A stretch of 62,000 bases of DNA, taken from positions 13,703,354-13,765,353 of the forward strand of contig NC_045142.1 of NCBI RefSeq assembly GCF_008831285.2, read 5' to 3'. Origin of the DNA: Nymphaea colorata. Its lineage: Eukaryota; Streptophyta; Magnoliopsida; Nymphaeales; Nymphaeaceae. The position numbers were made by a program, and so were the translations under genes. Every line of letters begins with the position of its first letter. Position 1 is the first letter of the stretch. Under the pieces are notes generated by a model. That model did no database searches. It saw nothing but the letters and a program-made list of their open reading frames with translations, and had not been told where the DNA came from. Positions 35,440 to 47,091 of the stretch are shown here, piece after piece.

Positions 35440-35620
35440 TCTCCTTCTCTTTTTTGCTTCTATATATTATTGTTTGTGTGCTGTTATTCATAATTTGGGG
35501 ATTTCTTTTCATCTATTTTATAATATATTTTTTTCATTTTGTCTGTGAAAATTGGTTTGAATCAACGTATTTGAATCATACCAGGCTGTTCGCCTGAATC
35601 ATGAAATAACAATTGGCAAA
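35440..35620 (+). repeat. Dispersed repeat R3, copy 3
   Basis: Non-coding relative of 23,760-23,965. Confidence 0.6.
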
Positions 35621-35859
35621 GTTTAATATTTTACAAATAAACTTGTGCCGACCCCTTTCCTAAAAAATAACATAACGTATGTAGGACTCTAATTTTAGAT
35701 GAGCAGGAGGTCACCCCACAATCTTAGTGAAAGCCAGAAGCTCCCTCTTTCCCCTTACCCTCAAGCCCACGGCTGCATCTATGCCTGTGAGTGGGGCCAA
35801 ATATCCATCAACTAGTATAGTGCTTCCACTCCAGTTGCAGTATAGAAATGTAGCACCAA

Positions 35860-38800
35860 ATCACTCGCGCTCGGTTAGACTTCAGCTAAGCATCCCCCTT
35901 TCCGTCTACCTACTTAGGGGTTGTTCTTATTTTGAAAATTTTATGAGTGTCCCTGCTGTCAAACGACTCTTTAACAATATTGGAGTGACATTGCGGATAT
36001 TGTAAGCAATTTCCCTTACTAGTCATTGATACTAGTTTTTAAAACTTTTTATATACCTTAAAGTTGAAAATTAAACTAATACTGCCCCATAGCCAGAAAT
36101 TTTTGGATTTGCCATTACCCCTTTAGGGTTCTATTTTTCTTTAACTTGTTCTCTTGCTGAAAACCATTTTGGTGATTTTTGGACTCTAATTAGTTTGAAG
36201 GCATGAAGCATATACTCTCCATCCAACATGCACCAAACTCCATAAGTTAGTGATGAGCTCCAAATTTTGGTGATTGATTATAACCTTGCTTAGATTATCT
36301 TGCAATCAAGTTGAGGAGTTATCATGTTCTAACTTTAAAATATATAGTTTTCCTGTACCTAAAACAAATTCTTGTATAATAATGTAATTCATATGATCCA
36401 TCTATTCTAGAAGGTTGACTGGAAAATAGAGGAATGTCATCATACTTTAAACATGTTTAACGATTAAAATGGGTGATTAACAATGGATTGGCGAGATCAT
36501 TTCTGAATATTCAAGGGATTCAAATAAAAGTTGGCCTATTTTTTTCTCTTTGAACTGGCCTTTGTGTCCAATTAAGACGAACCTCAATGGCTGGATGGTT
36601 ATTTTTTTGTTTGGTGTTGATAGAAACCATTGCAAAAGATGCATATGCAATGATCAATTGCTTAACCTATACCTGCCTCTACTCCTGCTAGCTGCTCTCA
36701 ACAGGTGTTATGGGACTTATGGTCACCTTTAAAGGCGGTACTGATTTTTATGAGTCGCCTCCATCAGATGGGTAGAACCCTTGTGGCTTCCTTCCCGTAA
36801 AGAAACTACTTTAAAGAGGCCCACACACTAGTCCACATTTTTTAAAAATATGTTTGTTTTTGCAAAAATTTGTCATCCAAATGCTTTGGATGATGGCTAG
36901 AATGGAAAGGGAAAGGAGAAAAGTGAGGAAATGATGGACAAAGAAAGAAAAAACATTTTGTTTCTTGGTCTTGCTTTTGTTTACAATTTCAAAAGGCAGA
37001 CCAAAAAGCCATTGGATTTTCTTTACCATAGACCTTCCCTTAAAAGGAGAAGGAAGCCTGGAATAACAACATATCTATTGAATCTGGACATGGTAGTACT
37101 CATTTTGGAAATATCTGGTGCCAAAGTCACTCAATGGGTAAGTCATGAATCCTTAACCTAAATCCATTTTACCAAAAGTTTCTTCCATATCAATTTGCCC
37201 TTTTGTACAACCCAATAATTTCTAAAAATGAGCCATCTATGAGGCCAATTGTATTTTTGTATCTTTTTTCTTTGGGCTTAACAGGTTGGTGCATTGTTTA
37301 ATCCATGTTTCATTTCCTATAAAACTACTTATTTCCTATAAAATTACTTGGGGGCACCCGTAAGCTCATCTCTCTCTCCCACTCGCCAGTGCGGACTACT
37401 ATTTAAAATTCTCTTCCTCTGTTCCTCTCTCTCTCTCTCTCTATCTCTATACATGCAAGAGAACTCAAATGGCATGGAGCTGTTTCTTTGTTTCTTTCTT
37501 CCACCACATTTTCACTTTCCGTGGTAGACAAGTCAAAAAAGAGAGGAACCACCCTGTTGAATAGGAACCATTAGTTTACATGATATGACAGTTCTTTTAT
37601 CGTTGATATTACAGTTCCAGACTTGGTGGCAGACAAGCAGACGTAGAGGTGGAATAAAAACGCTTGAATCCAAATACTTATGTGAAGTTGGAAGATTGTG
37701 TTCCCATGGCAATATGGTGGCTATGGAAGAACATGAATTATGAATACCATGACAACAAGAAAAATCGAAATCTGTTACGTCAGAGGCAATTGACTGTCTT
37801 TTTATTAAGATTCAACAAGTGCTAAATATGACTTTCAAGCAGAAGAATGAGTTTCCACAACTTTTGGTCCTTTTTTATGTAGGAAGTCCCTCAGAAATAT
37901 CATCTACTTCAAAACAGATTAGCATCACCACAAAAGCATATAGAAGACTGATATGCTAATGAAACCACATCTGAAAGATGCCTTGGTTTGATCGACCAAC
38001 TTCCCCTTCCCTATTTTAATGCTATTCACAGTACCTACACCGCCGTCCTTATACAAGAGATAGCAATGTCATTGAAAATTATATATATATATATATGTAC
38101 ACACACACACACACCCGCACTACTTCTGTCACAAAGAAAAACCAACAGATCTCTTATATTTGTGTTAAAAAGTGTTTTGAACGAAATGTGAATCTCCTAA
38201 TTTGTTCATTATAAACACTAATTTAATCTAAATAATGTTCAAGTTCAAATTACTTTTATAAAAAGAAGTGTTTTTTTCTACTATTAAAATTTTAATGTTA
38301 TAAGAGCCATTTATTTTTAATTATTATGGTATATTAATAAAATAAATAATATCTAACTTAATGTACGTTTATCAACAAATATATTTGAAGATACTGCTAA
38401 ATTACGAAAAAAAAAATTAATAGGCCTGGCCTCATTCCCTTACCTAAGTGGTATGCTTTTTTATGATCTTATATGTATAAATATATATATTCACAGGCAC
38501 ACACAAGAGAGAGAGAGAGAGCTTGTATTAAATGAAACTAAAGAGTCATGGAAAAACAAAAGGAAATAGAGAACAAGCAGTATAGAAGAAGTGAGGAACC
38601 AATCCGACAGCCAGAAAGCCTTCACGATAGCTAAGAATCTCCCTTCAGAAGGTTTGCAATAAATGGTGGAAATTAAAAAGTGCATTAGCAAAGAAGACTT
38701 CATTGGGAATGATCCAAACCTTTCACCAGAAGATACATAACCATAACCATGTATGAAAGAAATCGTCATCACTTAGACTTGCAAAGGGCCAGTGATCCAA

Positions 38801-38915
38801 GTAAAAGATCACTAAAAGACAAATATCAATGGCAAATGGATCTACAACTTCAGTAAAAGGAATCAGACATTTGCCTCTGTTAACAAATCTAGCACAGCTC
38901 TATATTTGCTCATTA
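35860..38915 (+). repeat. Direct duplication D2, copy 2
   Basis: Shorter counterpart of 18,930-23,640. It holds one minisatellite unit (38,085-38,160), one pyrimidine-rich unit at 37,365-37,580 and R1 sequence at 38,150-38,915. It runs up to the R4 fragment carrying the gypsy insertion. About 36,740-37,360 has no counterpart noticed in copy 1. Confidence 0.8.
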
Positions 38916-38929
38916 TAATTGCCTTGGCA

Positions 38930-38934
38930 TGCAG
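38930..38934 (+). repeat. Gypsy target duplication, left (TGCAG)
   Basis: TGCAG directly before the left LTR, repeated at 42,164-42,168 directly after the right LTR. The uninterrupted R4 copies at 30.6 and 52.8 kb read GGCATGCAGAGTTCT, confirming the insertion point. Confidence 0.93.
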
Positions 38935-39348
38935 TGTCACGGGCCGACTTCTTCGGACAGCGCGGCGTGGCAAACTCTCGCCAGTAAGCCGCAAGCCATC
39001 GGTTCGTTCAAGTGGACGTAGATTACTTGAACGCTTCTTCGAAAACAAAGACACAAAATACACAAGAGTCTGGAAAGAAAATTCACAATATATTCACTTT
39101 AACAAGATGAGTACATCACGAGGAAGCAAGTAAGCTTTTAACTTTACTTACATAGGATGGCCGAAGCCGCTTATAGAATTCCCATGGCGACCATCCAAAA
39201 CAAGGAATCTCTCAATATTACACTTGGGGTCGTTTTGGGAGGGTACTCCGACACAAGTAAACACTAAGTTTACACCATGACTCAACATAAGCAAAGAAAG
39301 TACATTTGCAAAGCAAAGGACTGTACATACTTTAGATGCAGGGGAACA
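38935..39348 (-). repeat. Gypsy 3' LTR (left), 414 bp
   Basis: Plus-strand ends TGTCACGGGCC and GGGGAACA; on the element strand TG...CA. Matches the LTR at 41,760-42,163, which lacks about 11 bp present here near 39,264-39,276. Confidence 0.93.
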
Positions 39349-39362
39349 GGCTCCCCCCTTCA
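39349..39362 (-). other. Gypsy polypurine tract
   Basis: Minus strand reads AAGGGGGGAGCC directly before the 3' LTR; this is the usual primer for second-strand synthesis. Confidence 0.85.
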
Positions 39363-39589
39363 AAACAAGTGTCGTCCTCTGCGCTAGCAGCTTCATGGTA
39401 GACCCTAACATCTTCTGGATGACTTCGCTTCAAACAGAAGCCATACACCATTGTTGGCTGGTCTTCATCTACCCACCTGACCAAGTATCGCTTCAGTTCG
39501 CTACAGTAGTTGATTTTGTGCCGAAGGATCTAGTCCAATTGTCAATTGGAGGTCGTCCGGGTCGAAGGAGCTCGTTGCAAGATTGGTTC

Positions 39590-40585
39590 TCACCATGGCT
39601 GGCTTCTCTCGGGGTCTTCAGCATCAGCATAGAAGGGCTGAAGGTTGCGGATGTGGAACACAGGATGCCCCTTGAAGTCTAGCGGAAGATATAACTTGTA
39701 CGCCAGCTTCCCCATCCTCTTGACCACAATAAATGGCCCTTCATACTTTCTGATCTGTGCTCGGCATCGCCCACGAAAGATGCCTGCCCAGTCTGTGTAA
39801 AGCTTCACAAGGACTTGGTTGCCCGCTCGAAATTCCATCGACCCTCGTCTTTGATCTGCATGTTTCTTCAATTCTGTAGGGGCATAGCCCACTTTATGCC
39901 GAGGTGGCCGCCATCTATGGAGCTTCGTAGGCATTGTCCCTACGAATTCCTCTAAGATAGACGCAAGCGCCTCTGGGACCAAACCATGAGAGTTTTTAGG
40001 CACTTCCCTGATTGCCACCAAGTCCATCTCGTCACCATGTTTCGGGCCTCTGTTCAATTGGAGCGTAGATATCATCGTGACCTTGCCCTTGTCTTTCCTC
40101 AGTGTTACCGCTGGCAACATGCAGGGAGACTTCTCATCCATAATGCTGACACTACACAAATGCGGCATCGGGACCATCTTCGTTGCACTAAGGAGCTCCA
40201 TGCCGAGAATCATCTGGTAATCGTCCATCGAGACCACGGAGAAGTTTGCTTTCTTTGACCAACTCTCAATCTTCACAACCACATCCCGGGCCACTCCATG
40301 GATGGGTTTTGCCTTTGAGTTGACTGCCTTCATGCGCAACTCTCCCCTCTCAAGGGTGAGGCCTAGTCTCCTCGCCTCCACAACTAAGACGAAATTGTGT
40401 GTGGCACCCGTATCTATCATAGCCATCGTAGGCTTTCCGTTCACCAGAATCTCAACGTACATGAGTTCCCTGGAAGGCGTCGTTGTGACCTTGGCTTTCT
40501 CTTCACGTTGTAGTGAGTTGAGAAGCTGAAGTGCACCAATCCTCGATCCTTCCCCTTCTTCAGTCCTGCCTTCGGTAGCCCTCAC
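39590..40585 (-). CDS. Gypsy protease fused in frame to integrase C-terminus
   Basis: A 331-codon frame. Residues about 41-150 form a retropepsin-like protease with the active site MIDTGATHNF (Asp at residue 58) and the later MILGMELL motif. Residues about 205-231 (LEEFVGTMPTKLHRWRPPR) match the linker that normally leads into reverse transcriptase. At about residue 232 the frame passes straight into the integrase C-terminal region: KKHADQRRG, FRAGNQVLVKL, YEGPFIVVKRMGKLAYKL and HPVFHIRNLQPF. RT, RNase H and the integrase catalytic core are therefore removed by an in-frame internal deletion. The first Met may not be the true start: gag sequence with a zinc knuckle lies immediately upstream, separated by a stop at about 40,597. 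Expression is unknown. Confidence 0.88.
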   Translation of the reverse strand: MRATEGRTEEGEGSRIGALQLLNSLQREEKAKVTTTPSRELMYVEILVNGKPTMAMIDTGATHNFVLVVEARRLGLTLERGELRMKAVNSKAKPIHGVARDVVVKIESWSKKANFSVVSMDDYQMILGMELLSATKMVPMPHLCSVSIMDEKSPCMLPAVTLRKDKGKVTMISTLQLNRGPKHGDEMDLVAIREVPKNSHGLVPEALASILEEFVGTMPTKLHRWRPPRHKVGYAPTELKKHADQRRGSMEFRAGNQVLVKLYTDWAGIFRGRCRAQIRKYEGPFIVVKRMGKLAYKLYLPLDFKGHPVFHIRNLQPFYADAEDPERSQPW

Positions 40586-40621
40586 AGCATTGGCCTATTC
40601 GGTGGGTCTCACCCGTTTTGG

Positions 40622-41660
40622 GCAGACACGCGTATAGTGCCTTCCTCTGCAAACCCAACAAGTCACTTCTCTTGATGGCCCATTGTTGTCCTTGCGAAAG
40701 AGGGGTTTTCTGTCGGTGGGATTCTGGGGCGACGATTCACTTCTGTTGTCTCGTCATTCCTCCCTCTTACCGTCGTGGTCGGACTCCTTCGTAGACTTGA
40801 AGGTATCTATGTAGCTTCTGTGTTGGGTGTCGGCCAAGCACTTGGCTGCCACATATGCCTGCTCTATGCTCTCAGCATTTGATCTCTCCACGCCGGCTTG
40901 GGCCCAAGATTGGAGCCCTATGATGAACTAGTTAAGTTTATCTTTTTCTGGCATCATAGGCACGTCCAACATGATCTTTTGATATGCCCGAATGTAATCT
41001 CTCAAGGCACCAGTCTGTTTCAGGTTTGCAACCAACCTATAGGCGTGCCTTTCAGCATTCACGGGCATGAAGTATCCCTTCAACTGTTTGCGGAAGTCGT
41101 CGAAGGTCCTGATTGTGCAGTCCCCATTCTCGATGTCCAATATTTTGTGCCGCCACCAAGCCACAGCATCTCCCTCTAACAACATTGTTGGGGTCTTCAT
41201 CTTAAGATCTTCTTCTATGACGTTCTGCAGGTCCAGGTAGTAGTCGACTTGGAACAGAAAGTTGTCGATCGCCCTCGCATCCCGGCTACCACTCTACTTC
41301 ACCGGACGTTGAACGTCGATCCTACAGGTCCTCCCTTGGCTACTACTAGCTGAGTTCATACGTAGCAGTCTCTGATTTGAAGCCCGAAGTTTAGCAACTT
41401 CGTCCTGCAAGGTCTTCACCAAGTTAGAGAGTGATCAGTTCATGGCCACTAACTCGGCCATCTGTTCCCGCATCAACTTCATCTCCTCCTTGAATCCCTC
41501 AAAGGTATCGGTAGCAAAGCCGAGGGCTTCCTCATGGGTGGCCACATCTGTGACCAACCTATTCACCGTTCCTTCCAGGTTTCCTTGGTCATGGGCTGGG
41601 CTCGTCTCTATAGGATAGGCGGCTCCTCGCCTTTGGCACCTCACAGATTGCATTGGGATG
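40622..41660 (-). pseudogene. Gypsy gag with CCHC zinc knuckle
   Basis: Minus-strand order: an N-terminal coiled-coil-like stretch (frame 41,653-41,435: EEALGFATDTFEGFKEEM), then SGSRDARAIDNFLFQVDYYL, MLLEGDAVAWWRHK, FDDFRKQLKGYFMP and LKQTGALRDYIRAYQKIML, all typical of the gypsy Retrotrans_gag domain. A zinc knuckle CWVCRGRHYTRVC (C-x2-C-x3-H-x4-C) is at 40,660-40,622. Gag packages element RNA in particles. Stop codons at about 41,434, 41,295, 40,927, 40,757 and 40,597 break the frame, so this copy no longer encodes a full Gag. Confidence 0.85.
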
Positions 41661-41734
41661 CCATGGTGTTTTCCTCAACAACAGCAAGTTGGAGCGACAA
41701 TCTACATCGACTCTCTGATCACTTCCCCAGATTG

Positions 41735-41759
41735 GGCAGAATCTGGGCCTGATACTAGT
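41735..41759 (-). other. Gypsy primer-binding site
   Basis: Next to the 5' LTR the minus strand reads ACTAGTATCAGGCCCAG, a slightly altered form of the initiator-Met tRNA primer site TGGTATCAGAGC. Confidence 0.7.
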
Positions 41760-42163
41760 TGTCACGGGCCGACTTCTTCAGACTGCGCGGCATGGCAAAC
41801 TCTCGCTAGTAAGCCGCAAGCCTTGACCTTGTTCAAGTGGGCGCAGATTACTCGAACGCTTCTTCGAAAACAAAGACACAAAATACACAAAGTGTGGAAA
41901 GAAAACTCGCAATATATTCACTTTAACAAGATGAGTACATCACGAGGGAAGCAAGTAAGCTTTTAACTTTACTTACATAGGATGGCCGAAGCCGCTTACA
42001 GAATTCTCATGCCGACCATCCAAAACAAGGAATCTCAATATTACACTTGGGGCCGTTTTGGGAGGGTACTCCGACATAGGTGAACACACACCATGACTCA
42101 ACATAAGCAAAGAAAGTACATTTGCAAAGCAAAGGACTGTACAGACTCTAGATGCAGGGAACA
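41760..42163 (-). repeat. Gypsy 5' LTR (right), 404 bp
   Basis: Plus-strand ends TGTCACGGGCC and GGGAACA, followed by the second TGCAG at 42,164-42,168. Confidence 0.93.
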
Positions 42164-42164
42164 T

Positions 42165-43202
42165 GCAGAGTTCTTTATTCTATTAAATAATCTTATTCCT
42201 AGTCCCATGAGTTCTTTTCGGCGATGGCCTGGGCCTCCTTTTTTACACCCCTACCATGTCCAATGATATTGGTTCATGTCGGTTAGTACAGGGTTTGTGC
42301 CCGGTCCAGTCAAAGGACACCGAACGGATCAGGCTGGTCTTTCTTTGGAAAACTAAATGTAGAAAGTAAATGAGTGGCTGCTCGTTGTGTTCGGCCAGTC
42401 GCTACTTGTCAAACCAAATAATGGAAATAAATGAGTGGCTGCTCGTTGTGTTCGACCAGTCTTTACTTGTCAAAATAGCAATCCAAGAAACTAGGCTGCG
42501 CCCTGTATCAATGGTCCAGCCATACTGTTTTTACATGTATAAGGCCGGACCGGACCCACCAGTTACCATTTGAAGTTTCTCATATGCCATTTATGTGGGC
42601 AAATGCCCATCCTGATGTCTTTCTTGGGAACATAAAATAACATATATTAATATCCAGTTACATGCACAAGGTTATACACACAAATGTATAGCAAAGGGGA
42701 AAAAAAGAAAGGGGTTGGGGTATTTTTGACTTTTTTTCAAAGAAGTGTATATTTTGATTTTTTTACTTTTTTACAAACCCTTTTTGTCCTTCTAAAAATT
42801 TATTTTTATTTTTTACTTATTATGTACGATTTTTTATGCATAGGGGTGTAAACATAACCAGTTTCAAGTTTCAGTTTGAGTGAAAACTGAAATCTGGCTT
42901 CCCATAATGCCCATGCCCATGTGAGTAGAGCCAAATGTCCATCAACTGGCATAGCGCTTCCACCCTAGTTGCACTAGTATAGCACATTGCTCTCAAATGA
43001 TAACTTTGCTTAGATTATCTTGCAATCGAGTTATCATGTTCTAAGTGTAACATATATAGTTTTCCGTACCTAACATATATGTTCAAGTATAATAATGTAA
43101 TTGGTCTGCATGCCCTTCCGGCAGCATTGCTTGTGATGTCAAGTAGGTAATTTTTTGCTGGGAAACTGCCGAGGGAGCCCCTCACCATATTGAAATGTCA
43201 AA
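42165..43202 (+). repeat. R4 repeat copy 2 and related non-coding DNA
   Basis: 42,165-42,290 matches R4, as does 42,895-43,000; 43,010-43,330 matches 19,370-19,700. No coding domain. Confidence 0.65.
42368..42489 (+). repeat. 61-bp tandem duplication
   Basis: Two units start at AAATGAGTGGCTGCTCG, at 42,368 and 42,429, with few mismatches. Confidence 0.9.
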
Positions 43203-45171
43203 TAGGTAATTAAATAAATAATTTAATCAACTGTCTATGTCACTAATTTCTAGACACCAGCTGACATTGTAACATTTTGTGAGGGGACTATGTTGTAAGG
43301 GCAGTAGTGGAGCTAAGGGTGGGTCGGTGTGCACCATATTTACCCATACCAGTTAGTCAAAAATTATATTGTGATAAAGCTGGACTCAGTTCCAGTCACA
43401 TCATAGTGCCCACATGGGCACTATCAAATTCAGGTCGGTGACTCAAGGGATGTTCAGTCAAAAAATTGGGTACTGCCACTAAAGATGAGGTTGAGGTTAC
43501 AAGTTGATGGGTTAGGGCGAGCTTATCCATGTAGTGAAAAATCAATTTTCTCAAAGATCATGGCAACTTTCCTGCTTGGTGGGCCATTACAGATCCTTTG
43601 ATGGGATTTTCATATGATCCGATCAGGTTGACTGAAAACTGGTTTGGCCGGGTCATTCCTAATATTAAGGATTCAAATAAAAGTAAAGAAGAATGAGGAG
43701 AGAAGGGTGGTGGAGGAGGAGAAACTGAACTTTAGCCACCAGCATTGTCATGGGATGTCGCTTTTCACTTCTTCAATCGATCCTGCTTGAGTTTTTGACA
43801 CTGATGGTCAATGGCGAACTGCCAATTGGTAACAATTTATTACATGATTAAAAAAAACTTAGTACAATCAATTGTCAGAAACTTCATTATTTTATCATCT
43901 ATCTAGTTCCACCTCCAACCACGGTTAGTGGCAGCTAGAGTTAGGAATGTTGGACTTAGGGGCACTAATTTAAAGAATCTCATACCTATAGGGTCACTGG
44001 TGCATATAAAGAAGCAAGTAGTTGAAAGCTTACATATAAATGAAAATAAAGAAATTTGATAGGACCATTTGGGCAACTGTCTACACCAGCCCACGTATGA
44101 CTCCACCAAAGGCTCTAGCCCCATTCTCAATTTTTTGTACTTCCATGCATTTCATGGTCCTGACAATCAAAATAGGGTTCGTATAAAATTTTAAAATAAA
44201 ATTTGAATTCACACTGACAAATGCACATTTAAAATAAATAGCAAATTAAGTATATTACTTGCTTGATGATTGAATGCAGTGCGGAACCTTCAACAATATA
44301 TATTTATTTGGGTAATAGTGAAAATGAATCCATTCTATAGACCATTCATTTCTAATAAATGTTTATAACAATCGGAATCAGAACCGAAACCCAAAGCGAA
44401 ACAACGTGCAGGCTGTCGCTAAGCTAAATCAGTACACTATTTTTAAAAAAACAAGTGAAAAATGGAAAAGAAAAATCTTGAAAGTATCTAAAGATAATTA
44501 AATAACAACACGGTGCAACAGCCACTGAATAAAACAGGTTTGCCAAACAATTCAAATTGACTTAAATTAATTCAGGCCAACTTTTATAAACACTGTTCTC
44601 AAATGCTTGACATTTTAGTGGACCTCTTGCTTGTGGAGAAAACCCTTCTTTGTTATGGGTGAGCGGGAGTGAACCTGCCACCTGCATGCTGGAGGGGCAT
44701 AAGCTCTACTCGTCCCCTTTGCCCTAGGGTCTAGAGAAACATCAAAACCAGGTGAATTTACGGTCACTCCCTTCAGTTTAGGAGTAGCTCCTGCCAACCT
44801 TTATGGTTCATGAGAATAATGCTCACGGTATTGGAACTGACTACCTAACTCTCACCAAACTCTTAACTTGACCAGTTATGCTACTCTTCTCGGAGTAACC
44901 TGATCTCATTGTTTGAGCTTATGTAAAAGAGTTCATATAAGACTATTGAAGCTTACAACTTTCTGGAGGTAAAGTCTTTTGTATAATCTGCGGTGAGACT
45001 TTTAAATTCTCTTAGGTGGAACTTGTTAAGAATAATATTCTGCTTTTTTATTCAAGAAACGTAAGTGCATTTCAATTAACAAAAAATTAATCTTCTAATG
45101 AATTAAATGCTGAGCAGGTACTATATGTTCCGAATTTTAGCTACACATGCACTCGTTTAATATTCTTCAGT

Positions 45172-45324
45172 GATCCCAAAATCTGTTCCAAACATGTGTC
45201 AGCAACTTGAAAATATGTTGTTGTGTACTAAATCCATCCCATACATGTGTCAGGGACTCAAGAATATGTCGCTGTGTACTAAATCCGTTCCAAACATGCG
45301 CAAAGGACTCGAAAATATGTCGCT
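45172..45324 (+). repeat. 51-bp x 3 tandem array, arm R
   Basis: Inverted counterpart of 7430-7582; the same frame (45,170-45,376) is open. Confidence 0.85.
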
Positions 45325-45888
45325 AGCCAGTACACTGTGCAAGCTACAACAACCATCATTGTTGATGGAGGGTTAGCATTGTTAGTTGCAAAGTTAAAAG
45401 ACATTGTGAAGTTAACCGACTTATATAACCGTCACAGAACACATTATGTCATGGGACCAAAAATTCCATGGTCAAAGTTACAATAAGGTGTAGGCACATT
45501 CCATGGCCGTTATGCTAACTTAAAGCAACAAGTGTCGCAACAAATACAACTAAGACACGATGGCCATTTTCATCGGTAATCATTTGGGCAATGGGACTTG
45601 TGTTGGTGGAATTTTGACCGTCGTGATTACTTATTAGCGACAGAATTGCCAGTATTAGCGACTGTCGAGTTAAAGCCACAGTTAATGTTCATACTCGCGC
45701 AGACATATCTAAGTTAAGATTTAAACTTAAACGGACGGGAAAACATCTATAAAACAAGATACATATATTTATTCAACATGAAAAAATAACACCATCAACC
45801 ACATGACAATCAGGACATAAAACATAAGCAGTGTCCAATGCTGCCAATTATAGTCTAGTACAGAGAACCACATAGATCATCACAAAAG

Positions 45889-45891
<3 letters not shown>

Positions 45892-45926
<35 letters not shown>
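45892..45926. repeat. (AT)n microsatellite
   Basis: About 17 units just beyond the protease stop; the other arm has only about five. Confidence 0.95.
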
Positions 45927-45928
<2 letters not shown>

Positions 45929-45942
45929 ATATGTATACACCT

Positions 45943-46996
45943 TTAGCCCTGAGTACATTCAATTGGTGCAAAAGAAAGCAGCCCCTTCCCCAAATCATAT
46001 TTCACATGCATGTTCTGCTAGAAAACATTCCTGAAAAAGGCTAAGCTGGCTGTCGTACTTCTATACATCCAAAAGATATTTGAAGGTGGCAGCTTCAAGT
46101 CTGCGTTGATGGAATGAAATGTCATCTCCAGCAATCCTTTATATGGATCACCATTATTCTCTACATTATAACACAAATAATCTTGGTTAGGATGATAGAA
46201 GTGTTTATTGTTTGTGACATTAGCCACTGCGTTTGCCACTTGATCATACACATCTTTGGCAAGATAGTCACATGGTACCCGAGTCTATCATGATTGATCC
46301 AGCATGTCCCAACCATGTTGCCGTCTGTGCACCTCCAAACTATATGTTTAGTCTGTTGTTCCCCACATTTATGTAATCTAGTGTGAGTGTATAGGAAGTG
46401 CCTTGAGCTGCATTTGCTTCCATTGGCACCTGTTGAACCTCTTGGGTTCTGAAGAACTCTACCTCCTCACAGAATTTGATCTACTCAATGACATTATTTT
46501 TCTTGTTATGGAGAGGAAAACTGTAAGCAAATTTATGGTTGATAAAGAAGCCGTTGTGACTAACAAGTGAAAGAGATCCTGGCCTGATGCCAACAAGACT
46601 AGGATGTACAAGATTTTCGAAATCAACACAATTTTCTTTATGAACACAACCAAAGGCGATTGTCGGAAGCTTGATGGTGCCATCAGTGCCAACCTCAAAC
46701 CAAAATCTTTCGAGAGCAAGGGTCCCTTCTACAACAGATCCATCACCATATGAGGACTTGACACTACGAAGTTGGTTGTCGTCACAAGTGGACCAGAAGC
46801 TAGTGGTGCATCTCAGGTTATGGTATGTGGAAGACTGAAGTGGCTTTAATGTTGACTTCATTTGGTAGGTAAAGTTGTAGTTAAGAACACACAATGCCCA
46901 TTTGAGGTTGCTGCCAGTATCGATGATGACCCAGTAAGATTGGACTACTACTAGTGATGTACTAATGTAAATCTGCATGAGAAACTCTCTATGTAT
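45943..46996 (-). pseudogene. Nepenthesin/CDR1-like aspartic protease, copy 2
   Basis: Inverted copy of 5788-6837. The first frame (46,978-46,481) is 165 codons: MQIYISTS, IIDTGSNLKW, SSYGDGSVVEG, IAFGCVHKENC and GIRPGSLSLVS. It stays open past the frameshift that ends copy 1 at 6183, so this copy keeps more of the ancestral frame. The C-terminal half (46,251-46,018 and on to the stop at 45,945-45,943) is shifted relative to the N-terminal half, and the second active-site region near 46,285 is followed by a stop. The propeptide is absent because the duplication ends about 55 bases upstream of the mature domain. Confidence 0.85.
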
Positions 46997-47091
46997 AGAT
47001 GTATCAATGTCTTCTTTTTATAGCACATGAAGGTGCTGCTTCGATAAGAACTGATCGCCTTCCAACCAATACTTCCGGCTCAAACCGGACT

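Larger units (their letters stand above)
38935..42163 (-). mobile_element. Non-autonomous Ty3/gypsy element, 3,229 bp
   Basis: Complete-ended LTR retrotransposon on the minus strand: two LTRs, primer site, gag, protease and the integrase C-terminus, polypurine tract and a perfect 5-bp target duplication. Reverse transcriptase, RNase H and the integrase core are missing. The two LTRs differ at roughly 25 positions plus several indels by eye, so the insertion is not recent. It lies in an R4 repeat copy. It could only move with enzymes supplied by another element. Confidence 0.93.
43203..47050 (-). repeat. Inverted duplication arm, right (ID-R)
   Basis: Reverse complement of 5738-9542, including protease, 51-bp array and flank. 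The end at about 47,050 coincides with the start of direct duplication D1 copy 2. Similarity is very high by eye; one clear difference is the (AT)n run at 45,892-45,926, short in the left arm. Confidence 0.9.

Noticed and set aside
40302-40529. Plus-strand frames across the gypsy protease region
   Set aside because: Antisense shadows of the clear minus-strand protease-integrase frame.
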